The translations under genes were made by a program, and so were the position numbers. A stretch of DNA of 47,293 nt. Source: a virus. A model generated the notes under the pieces. That model was not told where the DNA came from. It did no database searches and was given only the letters and a program-made list of their open reading frames with translations. Every line of letters starts with the position of its first letter. Positions within the stretch are counted from its first letter, which is position 1. Shown one piece after another: positions 24,105 to 33,143 of the stretch. The stretch spans positions 1 to 47,293 of IMG/VR virus record IMGVR_UViG_3300042372_000399. The stretch is one strand, 5' to 3'.

Positions 24105-25747
24105 TGGACACTGTTGATGACCTCACCGTCAATGTCGGAGGGCGCGCTAGAAGAGCTGCGCCTAAAGGATCGGCATTAGCGGTAAAACCTACCACGTATG
24201 CTTTTCCTGAAAATTACGGAAACCCAAAGAATAAAGTTTATCAGCTATCGGCAGGGGCCGACGACGGCGTGCGCCTTAAAGCCCTAGATGGTACAGTTAT
24301 TTTCGAAGGGAAAGGTCCTGAAGCTGCGGCCAAGGCTGCCGACATCGTGCAGCAAATGGGTAAGCAGTACGGCCCGCAAGCCACTTGGATTCTCGATAAG
24401 CAAGCCCCCGGCGGCGAATGGCAGCAAGTATCGCAAGATACAGTAGGTAAGAAGAAGACCACTGCGCTTAATGCTTTTCTCAATGTTGCCGCCCCTATCG
24501 CGGGGGCATTCATACCTGGTTTAGGGCCTCTGCTGGGCGTAGGGGCTGCGGGAGGCGCAGCCGCAGGGGCAGCCCTAGGGTCGGTAGCCAACAGCGCTTT
24601 GCAAAATAAGAACTCTGCGCAAGCGCTGAAAGACGCGGCCATATCCGCAGGTACGGCGTATCTCGGCAGTAAACTTACCGGCGCGCTAAGCTCAAAGCTT
24701 GGCGCTAATACCTCATTGGCTCCTGACTTAGGTAGCGTTGGCGATCTTTCCGGTGGGTTCGGCGGGGGGCAGGCGGCAAGCAATATCATTGCTAACACCC
24801 CTGCATCAGCGGCTGTACAAGCCGCAGGCGCATCTATTCCTGAAATCGTAATTACCGCAAATAAGTTAGGACTAACCGCCGGGCAGAAGGCGGCATTGGG
24901 TTTAGCGGGCGGGGCAGGTGTGACCGCGCTGGCAAACGGAACCGGAAACATACCTTCCACAGGCTCCACCCCGGCAACCAACGCAGGCACTACGCAACCG
25001 CCTATTGAGGAGATTGTTGTAACCGCTCCGCCTAAAGTAGTCCCTACGGACTATTCCAAACTTGCGGTGGCGGGCGGTACATTAGGCTCTGCGCTCGCCG
25101 TTGCGCCTGATATGTCAGGAGTTACTAAACCTGATTTCAACCCTGAACTCGACACAGGGAACGGGCCGATAGACAAGATTACTGACTGGGTAAAGGCCAA
25201 TCCGCTTCAAGCCGCTAGCTACGGACTGTCGGCGCTTGGCGGGCTGGCTGGTGGCGCAGCGGGAAATGCAGGAACATATCCTGCGTCCGCAAACATCGCG
25301 GGCGCAGGCACGCGTTCGTCTTTAAGCCCTACGTTCAGCACAAGCGCACTCCCGCCCCCGTCACGCAATTTTGAGGTAAGGGCTCCTGCGCAAATGAACA
25401 TGACTACGGATGAATGGCTTAAGTACGGCATGGGGCCTGAGAAAAGCTTTTTTCAAGTAACTCCGCAAGATCAACCTGTAACGAAAATGGCACACGGCGG
25501 GTTTGCCGTTCGGGGCTCAGGTACAGGACGTAGTGACGATATTCCAGCGGTGCTAAGCGACGGGGAATATGTTATAGATGCTGAAACCGTAGCGCTTCTC
25601 GGCGACGGCTCCAACAAGGCCGGTGCTGAGAAACTTGATCAATTAAGAGTTAATTTGCGCCGACACAAGGGCGCTAATTTAGTCAAAGGACGATTTAGCG
25701 TGAACGCCAAATCTCCTGAAAAGTACCTGTCTGGAGGACGTGCGTAA
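24104..25747 (+). CDS. Putative internal virion (ejection) protein 1
   Basis: The 547-aa protein has a Gly/Ala-rich amphipathic or membrane-active part (AFLNVAAPIAGAFIPGLGPL, about 115-135, followed by further Gly/Ala runs), low-complexity linkers, and a C-terminal domain with GSGTGRSDDIPAVLSDGEYV that I know from phage tail and ejection proteins. Two segments, PEIVITAN and EEIVVTAP, look like TonB boxes. Start 24104 overlaps the previous stop and is preferred to an in-frame ATG 13 codons earlier. It probably sits in the head or tail and is injected with DNA. Confidence 0.6.
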   Translation: MDTVDDLTVNVGGRARRAAPKGSALAVKPTTYAFPENYGNPKNKVYQLSAGADDGVRLKALDGTVIFEGKGPEAAAKAADIVQQMGKQYGPQATWILDKQAPGGEWQQVSQDTVGKKKTTALNAFLNVAAPIAGAFIPGLGPLLGVGAAGGAAAGAALGSVANSALQNKNSAQALKDAAISAGTAYLGSKLTGALSSKLGANTSLAPDLGSVGDLSGGFGGGQAASNIIANTPASAAVQAAGASIPEIVITANKLGLTAGQKAALGLAGGAGVTALANGTGNIPSTGSTPATNAGTTQPPIEEIVVTAPPKVVPTDYSKLAVAGGTLGSALAVAPDMSGVTKPDFNPELDTGNGPIDKITDWVKANPLQAASYGLSALGGLAGGAAGNAGTYPASANIAGAGTRSSLSPTFSTSALPPPSRNFEVRAPAQMNMTTDEWLKYGMGPEKSFFQVTPQDQPVTKMAHGGFAVRGSGTGRSDDIPAVLSDGEYVIDAETVALLGDGSNKAGAEKLDQLRVNLRRHKGANLVKGRFSVNAKSPEKYLSGGRA

Positions 25748-26994
25748 TGGCCAGCCCAACGATGAGCAATAGCGTAGCCTTAGCGCCTAACGCGTCTACG
25801 ACCGAAACGGTTATGCCGGATTGGTATACTAATTACGCGCAGCAGATTTTGGCCAATCAAAAAGCCATATCTAGCCAACCCTATACTAATTACCAAGGCC
25901 CTCGTATCGCAGGGTTCACACCCGATCAGCAAGCCGCGTTTGGCATGACACGCGACGCTGCCAATTATGGCATGAACGCTATTGGCCAAGCGGGACAAGC
26001 TTCCTATGATAACCTGCAAAGGTCCAGTCTTACCGCCGCTCAGCCGTATTTCTCTGCGGCGGGAGGTATGTCTGGGGTCTCGGCAGCTTCGCCTGCTTTG
26101 CAGCAAGCCGCAGGGCTTTACACGCAAAGCATTCAAGGTGGAGGGCTGCAAGCTGCGGACCCCTACTTACAAGCCGCCAGCGGGACTTCGGTAGGTAACA
26201 TCAACGCCTATATGAACCCCTATACCGACGCCGTGGTCAACCGTATCGGAGACTTGGGCGCAAGAACTTTGCGCGAAAAGCTCATACCTGAAATATCAGA
26301 TCGGTTTGTCGGCGCAGGAAGTTACGGAGGGTCTCGTAACGCCGAGATGATGGGTCGGGCTATGCGCGACACCATGGAAGGGATTAGTGCCCAACAGTCT
26401 GGGGCCTTGCAAGCAGGGTACGGGGATGCGGCTAAACTCGCTCAAGGCGACTTGGCGCGTCAAGCTCAATTGGCCCAAACGGCGGGCGGGTTTGGTATTG
26501 CGCAACAGCAAGCGCTGCAAGCCGCAGGTGCCGGGATGTCAAATATCGGGCAAACCTATGGCAACCTTACCGCTGAGCAACAACGCATCCTGTCCGGGCT
26601 GGGGACTGCCTCAGGCAACCTCTACAGTGCGGATACGCAAAACAGAAATCAGTCAGCATTGCAGTTAGCCAACATGGGCGAACAGCGTCAGCGTATGGGA
26701 CTGACAGGGGCCAATGCCGTTGCGGGTATAGGCCAGCAGCAACAGCAATTCAACCAAGGCAACTTGGACATGGCTTATCAAGACTTTTTGCGCCAACAGA
26801 ACTACCCTCAATTTCAAAACACCGCGCTTATGGGCGCTTTACAAGGCACAGCGGGAGCAATACCAAAAGGCGTATTGCAAACAGGTTACGGCCCTACGGG
26901 CCAAAACATTACGCCTCAACCGTCAGCGGCGCAGAATTTGGCCACGACGGCGGGGGCGCTTGCCAACATTGCTTCTATTTTTAAAGGGGGCTAA
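25747..26994 (+). CDS. Putative internal virion (ejection) protein 2
   Basis: The 415-aa protein is Gln/Ala/Gly rich and largely helical, with DWYTNYAQQILANQKA near the N-terminus and many GQ/AQ repeats. A conserved-looking segment RTLREKLIPEISDRFVGAG lies near 174-192. It lacks catalytic motifs. Composition and place between other ejection-type proteins suggest it is a component of the injected channel. It starts within the stop of the previous gene. Confidence 0.55.
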   Translation: MASPTMSNSVALAPNASTTETVMPDWYTNYAQQILANQKAISSQPYTNYQGPRIAGFTPDQQAAFGMTRDAANYGMNAIGQAGQASYDNLQRSSLTAAQPYFSAAGGMSGVSAASPALQQAAGLYTQSIQGGGLQAADPYLQAASGTSVGNINAYMNPYTDAVVNRIGDLGARTLREKLIPEISDRFVGAGSYGGSRNAEMMGRAMRDTMEGISAQQSGALQAGYGDAAKLAQGDLARQAQLAQTAGGFGIAQQQALQAAGAGMSNIGQTYGNLTAEQQRILSGLGTASGNLYSADTQNRNQSALQLANMGEQRQRMGLTGANAVAGIGQQQQQFNQGNLDMAYQDFLRQQNYPQFQNTALMGALQGTAGAIPKGVLQTGYGPTGQNITPQPSAAQNLATTAGALANIASIFKGG

Positions 26995-26997
26995 CGT

Positions 26998-27795
26998 ATG
27001 GACTTTAATCCCGCCGATTTTGCGGTCACACCTGGTGCAATGGGCGCGCCGGAAGAAGACGAAGACATTAACGCTCAGCTTAGCGCCATTCCGGGATTGG
27101 GCGGAGCGTACAAGAATCTGTTGGCAGTACGCACCAAGCGTCAGCAAGAGAACGCGGACGCTGCGGCCAAGGCCTGGGCGGATTACAAGAACACTATGGT
27201 CTCCGAGCGTGTAGGTCCTACAAAATTGGAGCGCATAGCATCTGCGCTTACGGCTTTCGGTCGTCCTACCGCAAATGGTAATTTCTTCGAAGCCTTAAGT
27301 AATGCTAACCAAAACATGCAAGAGACAGGGGCTGCGGTTGCGGCTGCGGAGCGCGAACGCAAGCAGACATTAGCTAAACTCGCTTTCCAACAAGCTCAAG
27401 CTTTGGCGCAGCAAAAAGAGGCTGGGGCTGCTGATATTGAAAACTTACAGTTACAAACCCTGAAGCAGGCGGGAAAAAGTGTTTCAATAGAGCCTCGCAC
27501 TAAGGATCAGCTTTACACCTTTTTGGCCGCAAAGAAAGCTAGAGGAGAACCTCTTACACCCGGGGAAAATGAAGTGTGGTCGGCACTAAACCCTGAACGA
27601 ACTGCGGACATAGTTGCGGGTATTCAGAGCAAGCTTGCGCGAGGTATTCCTCTTTCCCTTGGAGAGCGAGAAATTTTAAAGCGCAAAGACCCTGCATGGA
27701 TGCATCGCGCGCCTAAAGCTGGAAAAACAGAAGGCCTTTCGACAGCCGCCGCAGCGGCAGCTAAAATGGGCATAACCATAACGGGAGGACGATAA
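26998..27795 (+). CDS. Putative internal virion protein 3, coiled coil
   Basis: A 265-aa protein rich in Ala, Lys, Glu and Gln. The region about 45-165 reads as a long helix/coiled coil (ARKQ-type heptads around NLLAVRTKRQQENADAAAKA and ERERKQTLAKLAFQQAQA). The C-terminus has a second helical part. It begins three bases after the previous stop with a weak ribosome site. A structural internal role is inferred only from context. Confidence 0.5.
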   Translation: MDFNPADFAVTPGAMGAPEEDEDINAQLSAIPGLGGAYKNLLAVRTKRQQENADAAAKAWADYKNTMVSERVGPTKLERIASALTAFGRPTANGNFFEALSNANQNMQETGAAVAAAERERKQTLAKLAFQQAQALAQQKEAGAADIENLQLQTLKQAGKSVSIEPRTKDQLYTFLAAKKARGEPLTPGENEVWSALNPERTADIVAGIQSKLARGIPLSLGEREILKRKDPAWMHRAPKAGKTEGLSTAAAAAAKMGITITGGR

Positions 27796-27798
27796 TCA

Positions 27799-28731
27799 AT
27801 GGCACCCGAACGTTTGACCGGAGTCGATAAGCAAGGAAACCCGATGGTATGGAACGGCGTCACTTGGGTGCCCGATCCTGTGCGTAATCCATCGGCCCCC
27901 GGCGCTAAATTGTGGGGCGCGGTGCCTACCTCAACAACAGACCCTGCGGCATTACGTAAACAGTACGCCACTGATGAAGCTACGTTGACGGCAGAACGCA
28001 CCGCCTCAACTAAGAATCGCCGTGTGCGCGAACTCTTAAGCAATTTTGAGGCAGCCAACAGTGTCCCTAAGCGAAGAAATTCTATTCTCGGCGGCGGCGG
28101 TACGGGGGGTTTCTTAGCGCAGCATACCGAAAACGACAGGCCTTCGTGGGGTATAGACGTTGTGGGAGGGCTAAAAGCGCTAACCTTTGACACCAATCCC
28201 CAAGTACAGGCCATGAAGTCTGCAAGTGGGGATCTCCAGACTGGGGTACCCCGCCCAGGTGATAACTCAGTGTCTAACTTTGAGCGCAGACTTTACGCCC
28301 AAGGCATTCCGTCCGTGGATAAATACGGCGGGGTTAATCAAAATATCATCAACAACATGCGGGCTACACAGAATGAGCATTCCGATTATGTGGATTTTCT
28401 TGAAGCCTACCGCTCTTCTAACGGTAGTTTGGCAGGAGCTGAAGGCGCTTGGAACAAGTATGTGGCGCAAAATCCGTACAGGTCTATCGAAAAAGTTTCA
28501 AAAAAACAGGTCGATGACTACGGGTTTCCCGCTTCGGGTAAAATAGTTGCCAAGCGCCCGGCTAAAGCAATGCCGTGGAAACAGTATTTCGGCCTAGAGC
28601 CGATTGCTCAAGCCGCAGGGGCTGCGCAACCTAAAGGCCCTGCGCGTGTAACCTCAGACGCTGATTACAAAAAGTTACCTTCAGGAACCGTATTCATTGA
28701 CCCCGAAGGCAAAATGCGAAGGAAGCCCTGA
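27799..28731 (+). CDS. Putative internal virion protein 4
   Basis: A 310-aa protein with WNGVTWVPD near the N-terminus, a Gly-rich GGGGTGG near 97-103, and a central helical domain (NFERRLYAQGIPSVDKYGGV and YVDFLEAYRSSNGS). The central block resembles domains in podovirus internal proteins that come before the largest ejection protein. A YVDFLEAY motif is not catalytic as far as I can see. Its stop overlaps the next start (ATGA). Confidence 0.5.
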   Translation: MAPERLTGVDKQGNPMVWNGVTWVPDPVRNPSAPGAKLWGAVPTSTTDPAALRKQYATDEATLTAERTASTKNRRVRELLSNFEAANSVPKRRNSILGGGGTGGFLAQHTENDRPSWGIDVVGGLKALTFDTNPQVQAMKSASGDLQTGVPRPGDNSVSNFERRLYAQGIPSVDKYGGVNQNIINNMRATQNEHSDYVDFLEAYRSSNGSLAGAEGAWNKYVAQNPYRSIEKVSKKQVDDYGFPASGKIVAKRPAKAMPWKQYFGLEPIAQAAGAAQPKGPARVTSDADYKKLPSGTVFIDPEGKMRRKP

Positions 28732-30896
28732 TGAGCTGGAAAGATGCACCTGTTGTGGAGTCTTCGGCATCTTATATGGACGCCCCTGAAGTAGCAGCCG
28801 ACGCCACGCCGGAAATAGTTATTACCGCCCCTAAGAAAGAGAAACTTTCTTGGGGTGATGTTGCCGCGCAGGCCATATTCAATACGCCTGGAAGCGCAAT
28901 AAATTTCGGCCAATCAATCATACAGCCCATCCTGCACCCTATTGAAACAGCCAAAGGACTGGCAGCAGTCGGCGGCGGCGTTATCCAGCACGCACTCAAC
29001 GTGTTGCCAGAACGCGTTACTGCTAAGTTGCCTAAGATGGATACTGCTGCTGCCGACGCAGTTGGTAAGTATTTCGTGGACCGCTACGGCAGCGAAGACG
29101 GCATTAAGCAGGCGCTGGCTGAAGACCCCGTAGGTGTGGCCTCAGATGTAGCACTTTTACTTACAGGCGGGGGTGCCGCACTGAAAACTGCTAGCACTGC
29201 CTCCAAGGTAGGCGAGCTTGCCAGCGCGACGGGTAGGGCCATAGACCCTATGACCTATGCCGCAGCGGCTACACGCAAAGGGCTAGGAGCTGTGAGCGAC
29301 TTAGCACCCGTCAAAATGCAAGGTGCTAAGTCGTCAAGAGCTGCTCAGAAATTAGCAATGAAATATGGCGTTTCTGCGGATGTGCTGGCTAGCAGCCCAC
29401 TACCGACAGCCGCTGAGGCTATAGGGCCAAAAGGCGCAGAGTCTGTACGTACCTTGGCTAGGCGTGAAGGAACTACGGGCGAAAAGTTTGCGACGCTTGC
29501 GGAATCCCGTAAATTAGAACGCCCTGATGCTATGTTAAGTGATTTTGCTCAAGCTACAGGAGTTTCACCTGAAGCTGCTGTAGGAAACATAGAGTCTTTT
29601 ATCAAAGAAGGCCGCGCAAAATCAAAGCCTCTATACGAAGAAGCTAAGACTCAAGGCCCTATGATGACGCCTGAATTGCAAAAGCTTTTAGAACGTCCTG
29701 CTATGGCAGATGCACTTAAACACGCCGTAGATATTGCTGCTAATGAAGGCATGGACCTAGCTGAATTGGGATTTGAAGTTTCAGGCCCTACGACAAAAGG
29801 CGGGTTACCACCTTTGCCAGACGCTGTACAAGAGCTAATAGCTAAAGATGCAAAGGTAAAAACTGAATGGTACGGCATTGATCCGGCGGAAGCTATTGCT
29901 GCGAGCGAAGCTTCCTATCGCAAACAGTTAGGCCTAGATAAACCAACCGCTGGTGTAGCTGACGGCACATATTCCAAAGTTGGCGGACCTAAAGTTTTAG
30001 GGATACGCGCTTTGACGTCCGAAGGGTGGGATTTGCTAAAAAGAGGTCTTGACGAAGAGCTAAAAACCTATCGCGATCCTTTAACCAAAAAACTCGATCT
30101 TACAGGTAGGGGTGGCGCGGTAAACGCAACCCGTGACGCTTTACGCAAAGAACTCGTTGCGCAAAACAAACCTTATGAAAAAGCACTGGCGACATCCGGG
30201 GAATATAAAGCCGTAGAAGATGCTTTTAACAACGGCGGGCAAATGCTGTTCAACCCTAAATTGGACGAACAGAAATTTGCCAAAATTTTTGAGAATTTGG
30301 GCGCGGAAGGGCAGCAAGGCCCCTCGGCAGCTCAAAACGGATTTAAGGCGGGTATTGCCAAGCGTCTGTACGATCTTGCTCAAAACGACAAGCTCGATCC
30401 TAAAATCTTTAAGTCTCCGAGAGTACGCGCAAAATTAGAAATCGCTATGGGGCCTGAAGCTGCTGCTGCGCTTGAAGAGAGCGCGACGCGACATGCATCT
30501 ATGCAAAAATTTGAAAATATGCGCATACCGGGAGTTACTTTACGTGAAGCTATTCAAGAGCAGGACGACTTGCTAGCCCCTGGTACGCGCATGGCTTCGG
30601 ACTTTGTGCAGGGGGGTGTGAGATATGCCGGGCGGGGGATGGCTTCTAAAGCGGTAAGACATATCGCGGACATAGCTTCACGCCCTTGGGTTAAACAGCG
30701 CAATGCTATGGGTGAAACGCTACTGAGCAGCCCGCAGGAACTCGCGGATGAACTGCGTAAAACTGAAACGCTCAAGAATAAGCGCAAAGCGTCTGTAGAA
30801 ACCTTGGCTAAAAAGTACCTACCGAAGGATAAAACTTCGCCGCTAATTACCGGTTTGACAGTCGTACGCGATAGAACGCCTCCCGAAGAATACTAA
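28731..30896 (+). CDS. Large putative internal virion (ejection) protein
   Basis: The 721-aa protein is the last of the late operon. After a short N-terminus with PEIVITAPKKEK (TonB-box-like) come helical segments, a Gly/Ala stretch ALLLTGGGAALKTAS (about 143-157) that could enter a membrane, and a long helical C-terminal part. No lytic transglycosylase motif is visible. By order and composition it corresponds to the largest ejection protein that lines the channel across the cell envelope. A strong hairpin follows its stop by seven bases. Confidence 0.55.
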   Translation: MSWKDAPVVESSASYMDAPEVAADATPEIVITAPKKEKLSWGDVAAQAIFNTPGSAINFGQSIIQPILHPIETAKGLAAVGGGVIQHALNVLPERVTAKLPKMDTAAADAVGKYFVDRYGSEDGIKQALAEDPVGVASDVALLLTGGGAALKTASTASKVGELASATGRAIDPMTYAAAATRKGLGAVSDLAPVKMQGAKSSRAAQKLAMKYGVSADVLASSPLPTAAEAIGPKGAESVRTLARREGTTGEKFATLAESRKLERPDAMLSDFAQATGVSPEAAVGNIESFIKEGRAKSKPLYEEAKTQGPMMTPELQKLLERPAMADALKHAVDIAANEGMDLAELGFEVSGPTTKGGLPPLPDAVQELIAKDAKVKTEWYGIDPAEAIAASEASYRKQLGLDKPTAGVADGTYSKVGGPKVLGIRALTSEGWDLLKRGLDEELKTYRDPLTKKLDLTGRGGAVNATRDALRKELVAQNKPYEKALATSGEYKAVEDAFNNGGQMLFNPKLDEQKFAKIFENLGAEGQQGPSAAQNGFKAGIAKRLYDLAQNDKLDPKIFKSPRVRAKLEIAMGPEAAAALEESATRHASMQKFENMRIPGVTLREAIQEQDDLLAPGTRMASDFVQGGVRYAGRGMASKAVRHIADIASRPWVKQRNAMGETLLSSPQELADELRKTETLKNKRKASVETLAKKYLPKDKTSPLITGLTVVRDRTPPEEY

Positions 30897-30898
30897 CC

Positions 30899-30931
30899 AA
30901 AAAGCCGCCAGTCCTGGCCGGGACTGGCGGC
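30899..30931 (-). terminator. Terminator of the leftward early operon
   Basis: A perfect 11-bp stem, GCCGCCAGTCC (30904-30914) with GGACTGGCGGC (30921-30931), loop of six. On the minus strand it is followed by five T (30899-30903), so it terminates leftward transcription. On the plus strand no T-run follows, but the same hairpin protects the 3' end of the late mRNA. Confidence 0.75.
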
Positions 30932-30999
30932 GTCGATAGTGAGCACAACACTTAGGGAAGGGCGGCGTGGGATGCGTGGCCTAGGTTTCACAGACAATG

Positions 31000-31640
31000 G
31001 GGGTGGTAAAAGCCTCAAAGCCTATGATCTTAAGAAAGTAACTCCCCTTTCGGGGCGAAACCCCGCGAGGACCTTTCGGCTGTCGCGAGGCTCTGTCTGT
31101 CCAAGGCCGCTTGCTATGCAGTGGCGCACTTTGGTTAAATCCGCCCGCAGCGCTCGAACGCTGTGGGCGGCTATAAACTGCCAACGATGGAGTCCCCAAA
31201 AATGGCAGCAACGTGTCGGCCAACATAGCGTTTGACCTCGTGGGCTCCGCCCAAAATTACTAGACCATAATTTGAAATTGGAGTCAAGCTGGAAGCGTCT
31301 ATGGTGTCTAGGCCTCGAAACTTTGAACACCATGGACGCTAAGCAAGTCATACTAAAGAGTGAAAGAACCAAACACTGGCAGCGCCGACGAAGCCAAGTC
31401 AGTAAAAGGTTCCGTGGGTTCGAATCCCACCGTCTCCGCACCCTTCCGTCGGGAATTGTCGAGTACCAGCCCATCAAAACCCATCTATCAGCCTCAAGTT
31501 TTTCCTGACCGGAAATAGACAGGGAGGTCAACTAAGGCAAATCCGTCCACGGCGTTGGCGCGCCGTGGACGGGCGCAACCCTCCGTAACGGAGAGCTACT
31601 ATGTTAGCACATGAACCATATGGCGAAACCGCCATCTTTG
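31000..31640 (+). ncRNA. Large hairpin-rich region with tRNA-like T-arm, unidentified RNA
   Basis: The 841-base gap 30897-31737 holds no convincing gene. It contains many long inverted repeats: 31044-31055 (CCCC-TTTC-GGGG), 31141-31152/31159-31170 (12 bp, one G-U), 31294-31307/31327-31340 (14 bp, one G-U), 31543-31554/31561-31572 (12 bp) and 31620-31625/31630-31635. At 31414-31430 a perfect T-arm GTGGG-TTCGAAT-CCCAC is followed by CGTCTCC and G, as in the 3' end of tRNA-Ser or a tmRNA. No matching 5' acceptor strand GGAGACG, D-arm or tag frame was found. Candidates: a GOLLD-like ornate phage RNA, a divergent tmRNA, or an attachment site carrying a tRNA-Ser 3' end. The strand is chosen from the T-arm; ends are approximate. 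Confidence 0.4.
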
Positions 31641-31737
31641 TCAAGTATATCAGGCCTAAGCAATTAGGGTGTTTTATCCTCGCCAACTTCTTCGGTAAGC
31701 ATGAAACAGAGGCCGGTACCGAATCCACAGGTCTAAA

Positions 31738-32046
31738 CTACACGGCGTCGGTAAACCTGTCAAGCTCGTGTGAAAAAGCTATGATCTCCCAGTCTTCGGC
31801 TAGTAGGTCGGTTTGGCTAGCAACCCAGGGAACGAAATCGCCCTGCGCCGTTCGCATGTCGATATGTTCTCTATGAACGCCCGAACTAACTGTCTCGTTC
31901 ATACCGGACATAAATTCCGACCCTAAAACGTGATAAATAAACATACCTTTTCCGTTCCAGTCTCTCCGCGCTATCTTTTCGCCCTGTTTCAGCAATTCTA
32001 ATGCCTGCCCGAAATTCAGATATTCATTACCGTCTGGTTTTTTCAT
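31738..32046 (-). CDS. tad2: Tad2 (DUF2829), anti-Thoeris sponge
   Basis: The 102-aa protein has NFGQALELLKQGEKIARRDW near residues 11-30, NGKGMFIYHV, HIDMRTAQGDFVPWVASQTD and LLAEDWEI. This is the DUF2829 family, known as Thoeris anti-defence 2, which binds and sequesters the cyclic ADP-ribose signal made by Thoeris ThsB and so blocks NADase activation. An AAAGGAGAA site precedes the ATG. It is the last gene of the leftward early operon, fitting early expression of an anti-defence protein. The family is clear; which signal it binds here is not known. Confidence 0.85.
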   Translation of the reverse strand: MKKPDGNEYLNFGQALELLKQGEKIARRDWNGKGMFIYHVLGSEFMSGMNETVSSGVHREHIDMRTAQGDFVPWVASQTDLLAEDWEIIAFSHELDRFTDAV

Positions 32047-32097
32047 GTCTATTCTCCTTTGCTAAGTTTAGTGGCGTTAGTGCCACAGCCGTTAATT

Positions 32098-32613
32098 TTA
32101 AACATAGATTATTGTAGCTAGAGTCGCGCCGAACATTGCGCCCCGCGCCAACTCTACACGGGGAATAATATCCACGCCCACGTTGGACATAAGCCGTATT
32201 TGAACATGAAAAGCGGTGTACATAAGCACCAAACACGTTATCAGTCCTGCCGCCATCCATGTGTGAAACGTAGGGGTGGCTAGCAGTACGCCGAAGAGCA
32301 AAGAGTGGCGCAGCACAGTGCCCCAAATCTCTTTCGAATTGGACGGAGCTAACGATCCCCCAAACAATTTCCATCCTGGCCAACGCCAGACGATCCACAT
32401 AATAGCCGCCCCGCTAATATAGGCGTATTCAGGTTTCCATATTTCAAAAGCCAAAAGGCGAATTGCGCCAAATGCCAGAAGTACCCCGCCTAGAACATAA
32501 TAGATAGGCCTGCCAGGAATCGATGGTTTCCAATTAAACCCGCCGCCGCAAAATCTATCCGCCCATGCAAAATACAATACAAGGCTTATCAGTGCCAGTG
32601 CCTCTTCCATCAT
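32098..32613 (-). CDS. Multi-pass membrane protein, unknown
   Basis: A 171-aa hydrophobic protein with about four to five transmembrane helices, for example ALISLVLYFAWA (7-18), YYVLGGVLLAFGAIRLLAF (38-56), AYISGAAIMWIVW, SLLFGVLLATPTF and GLITCLVLMYTAF. AGGAGCGAA gives the ribosome site, and its start overlaps the previous stop (ATGA). The early operon location suggests action on the host membrane, for example superinfection exclusion, but no family is recognised. Confidence 0.6.
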   Translation of the reverse strand: MMEEALALISLVLYFAWADRFCGGGFNWKPSIPGRPIYYVLGGVLLAFGAIRLLAFEIWKPEYAYISGAAIMWIVWRWPGWKLFGGSLAPSNSKEIWGTVLRHSLLFGVLLATPTFHTWMAAGLITCLVLMYTAFHVQIRLMSNVGVDIIPRVELARGAMFGATLATIIYV

Positions 32614-33143
32614 TTCGCTCCTTGTTTGCTATAGGCTTCTGCCTTTAAAGCCGAATAGGCCACTCCATCTTCGGCGCTGTCCGCGTGATATTCACGCTTA
32701 CTAAACAGTCGGACATCCTTTAGGATTTGCATAAATAACCACCCTTCCGGTTCGGATAGTGTCTTTCCGGTGATTGCGTTAAACGCTTTTACCGTCTTGG
32801 CCATAGACCGCTCGCCTTCAGAATTGTCATATTGCTTGCCGCGCTCGGCCATGAGGGCTGCGGCCCTAGCAAGAAGATCAGGGGCAGAAGTATACCCCAT
32901 CATCACATTAAACTGATGATTTGATGCGTTTTCCATCGTGTTTTTGTGATTTTCAGAATTAGGCAGTATGATAAAGCCTTGTTCTAATTCGTCTTCAGCC
33001 AAGCTGTGTATTACGCCGTCGTTAAATCTTACCTTCCACATAGCAAAAGCTTGGTACCTACGTTCAAAAAGAAGAAGTGTCGCAATTCTACCTGTACGTA
33101 TGTGCTGCACGCGCATGTTTGTTTCATATTTCGGCATCCTCAT
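32610..33143 (-). CDS. DUF6378 protein with extra N-terminal domain
   Basis: The C-terminal half (about 90-177) has ALMAERGKQYDNSEGERSMA, FNAITGKTLSEPEGWLFMQI and DSAEDGVAYSALKAEAY, the DUF6378 pattern of phage early regions. The N-terminal 70 residues form a separate, basic, beta-rich part (VQHIRTGRIATLLLFERR) that might be a small SH3-like or DNA-binding module. Its start overlaps the helicase stop (ATGA), GGAG stands four bases before it. The function is unknown. Confidence 0.65.
   Translation of the reverse strand: MRMPKYETNMRVQHIRTGRIATLLLFERRYQAFAMWKVRFNDGVIHSLAEDELEQGFIILPNSENHKNTMENASNHQFNVMMGYTSAPDLLARAAALMAERGKQYDNSEGERSMAKTVKAFNAITGKTLSEPEGWLFMQILKDVRLFSKREYHADSAEDGVAYSALKAEAYSKQGAK

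Noticed and set aside
24241-24990. Long antisense ORF (249 codons) opposite ejection protein 1
   Set aside because: Pro/Ala-rich mirror of Gly/Ala codons, with no ribosome site; typical shadow.
31000-31440. Group I intron
   Set aside because: No P7 or J8/7-like core sequences could be found and no interrupted tRNA or gene with both exons is visible.
31022-31531. 169-codon leftward frame ending with WDSNPR-type sequence
   Set aside because: This sequence is the usual reverse translation of a tRNA T-arm; no ribosome site, and the region is dominated by RNA hairpins.
31601-31876. Rightward 91-codon frame with GGAG before the ATG
   Set aside because: The GGAG is in a hairpin (CTCCG-TAA-CGGAG), the frame runs antisense into tad2 and its second half is simply the tad2 complement.
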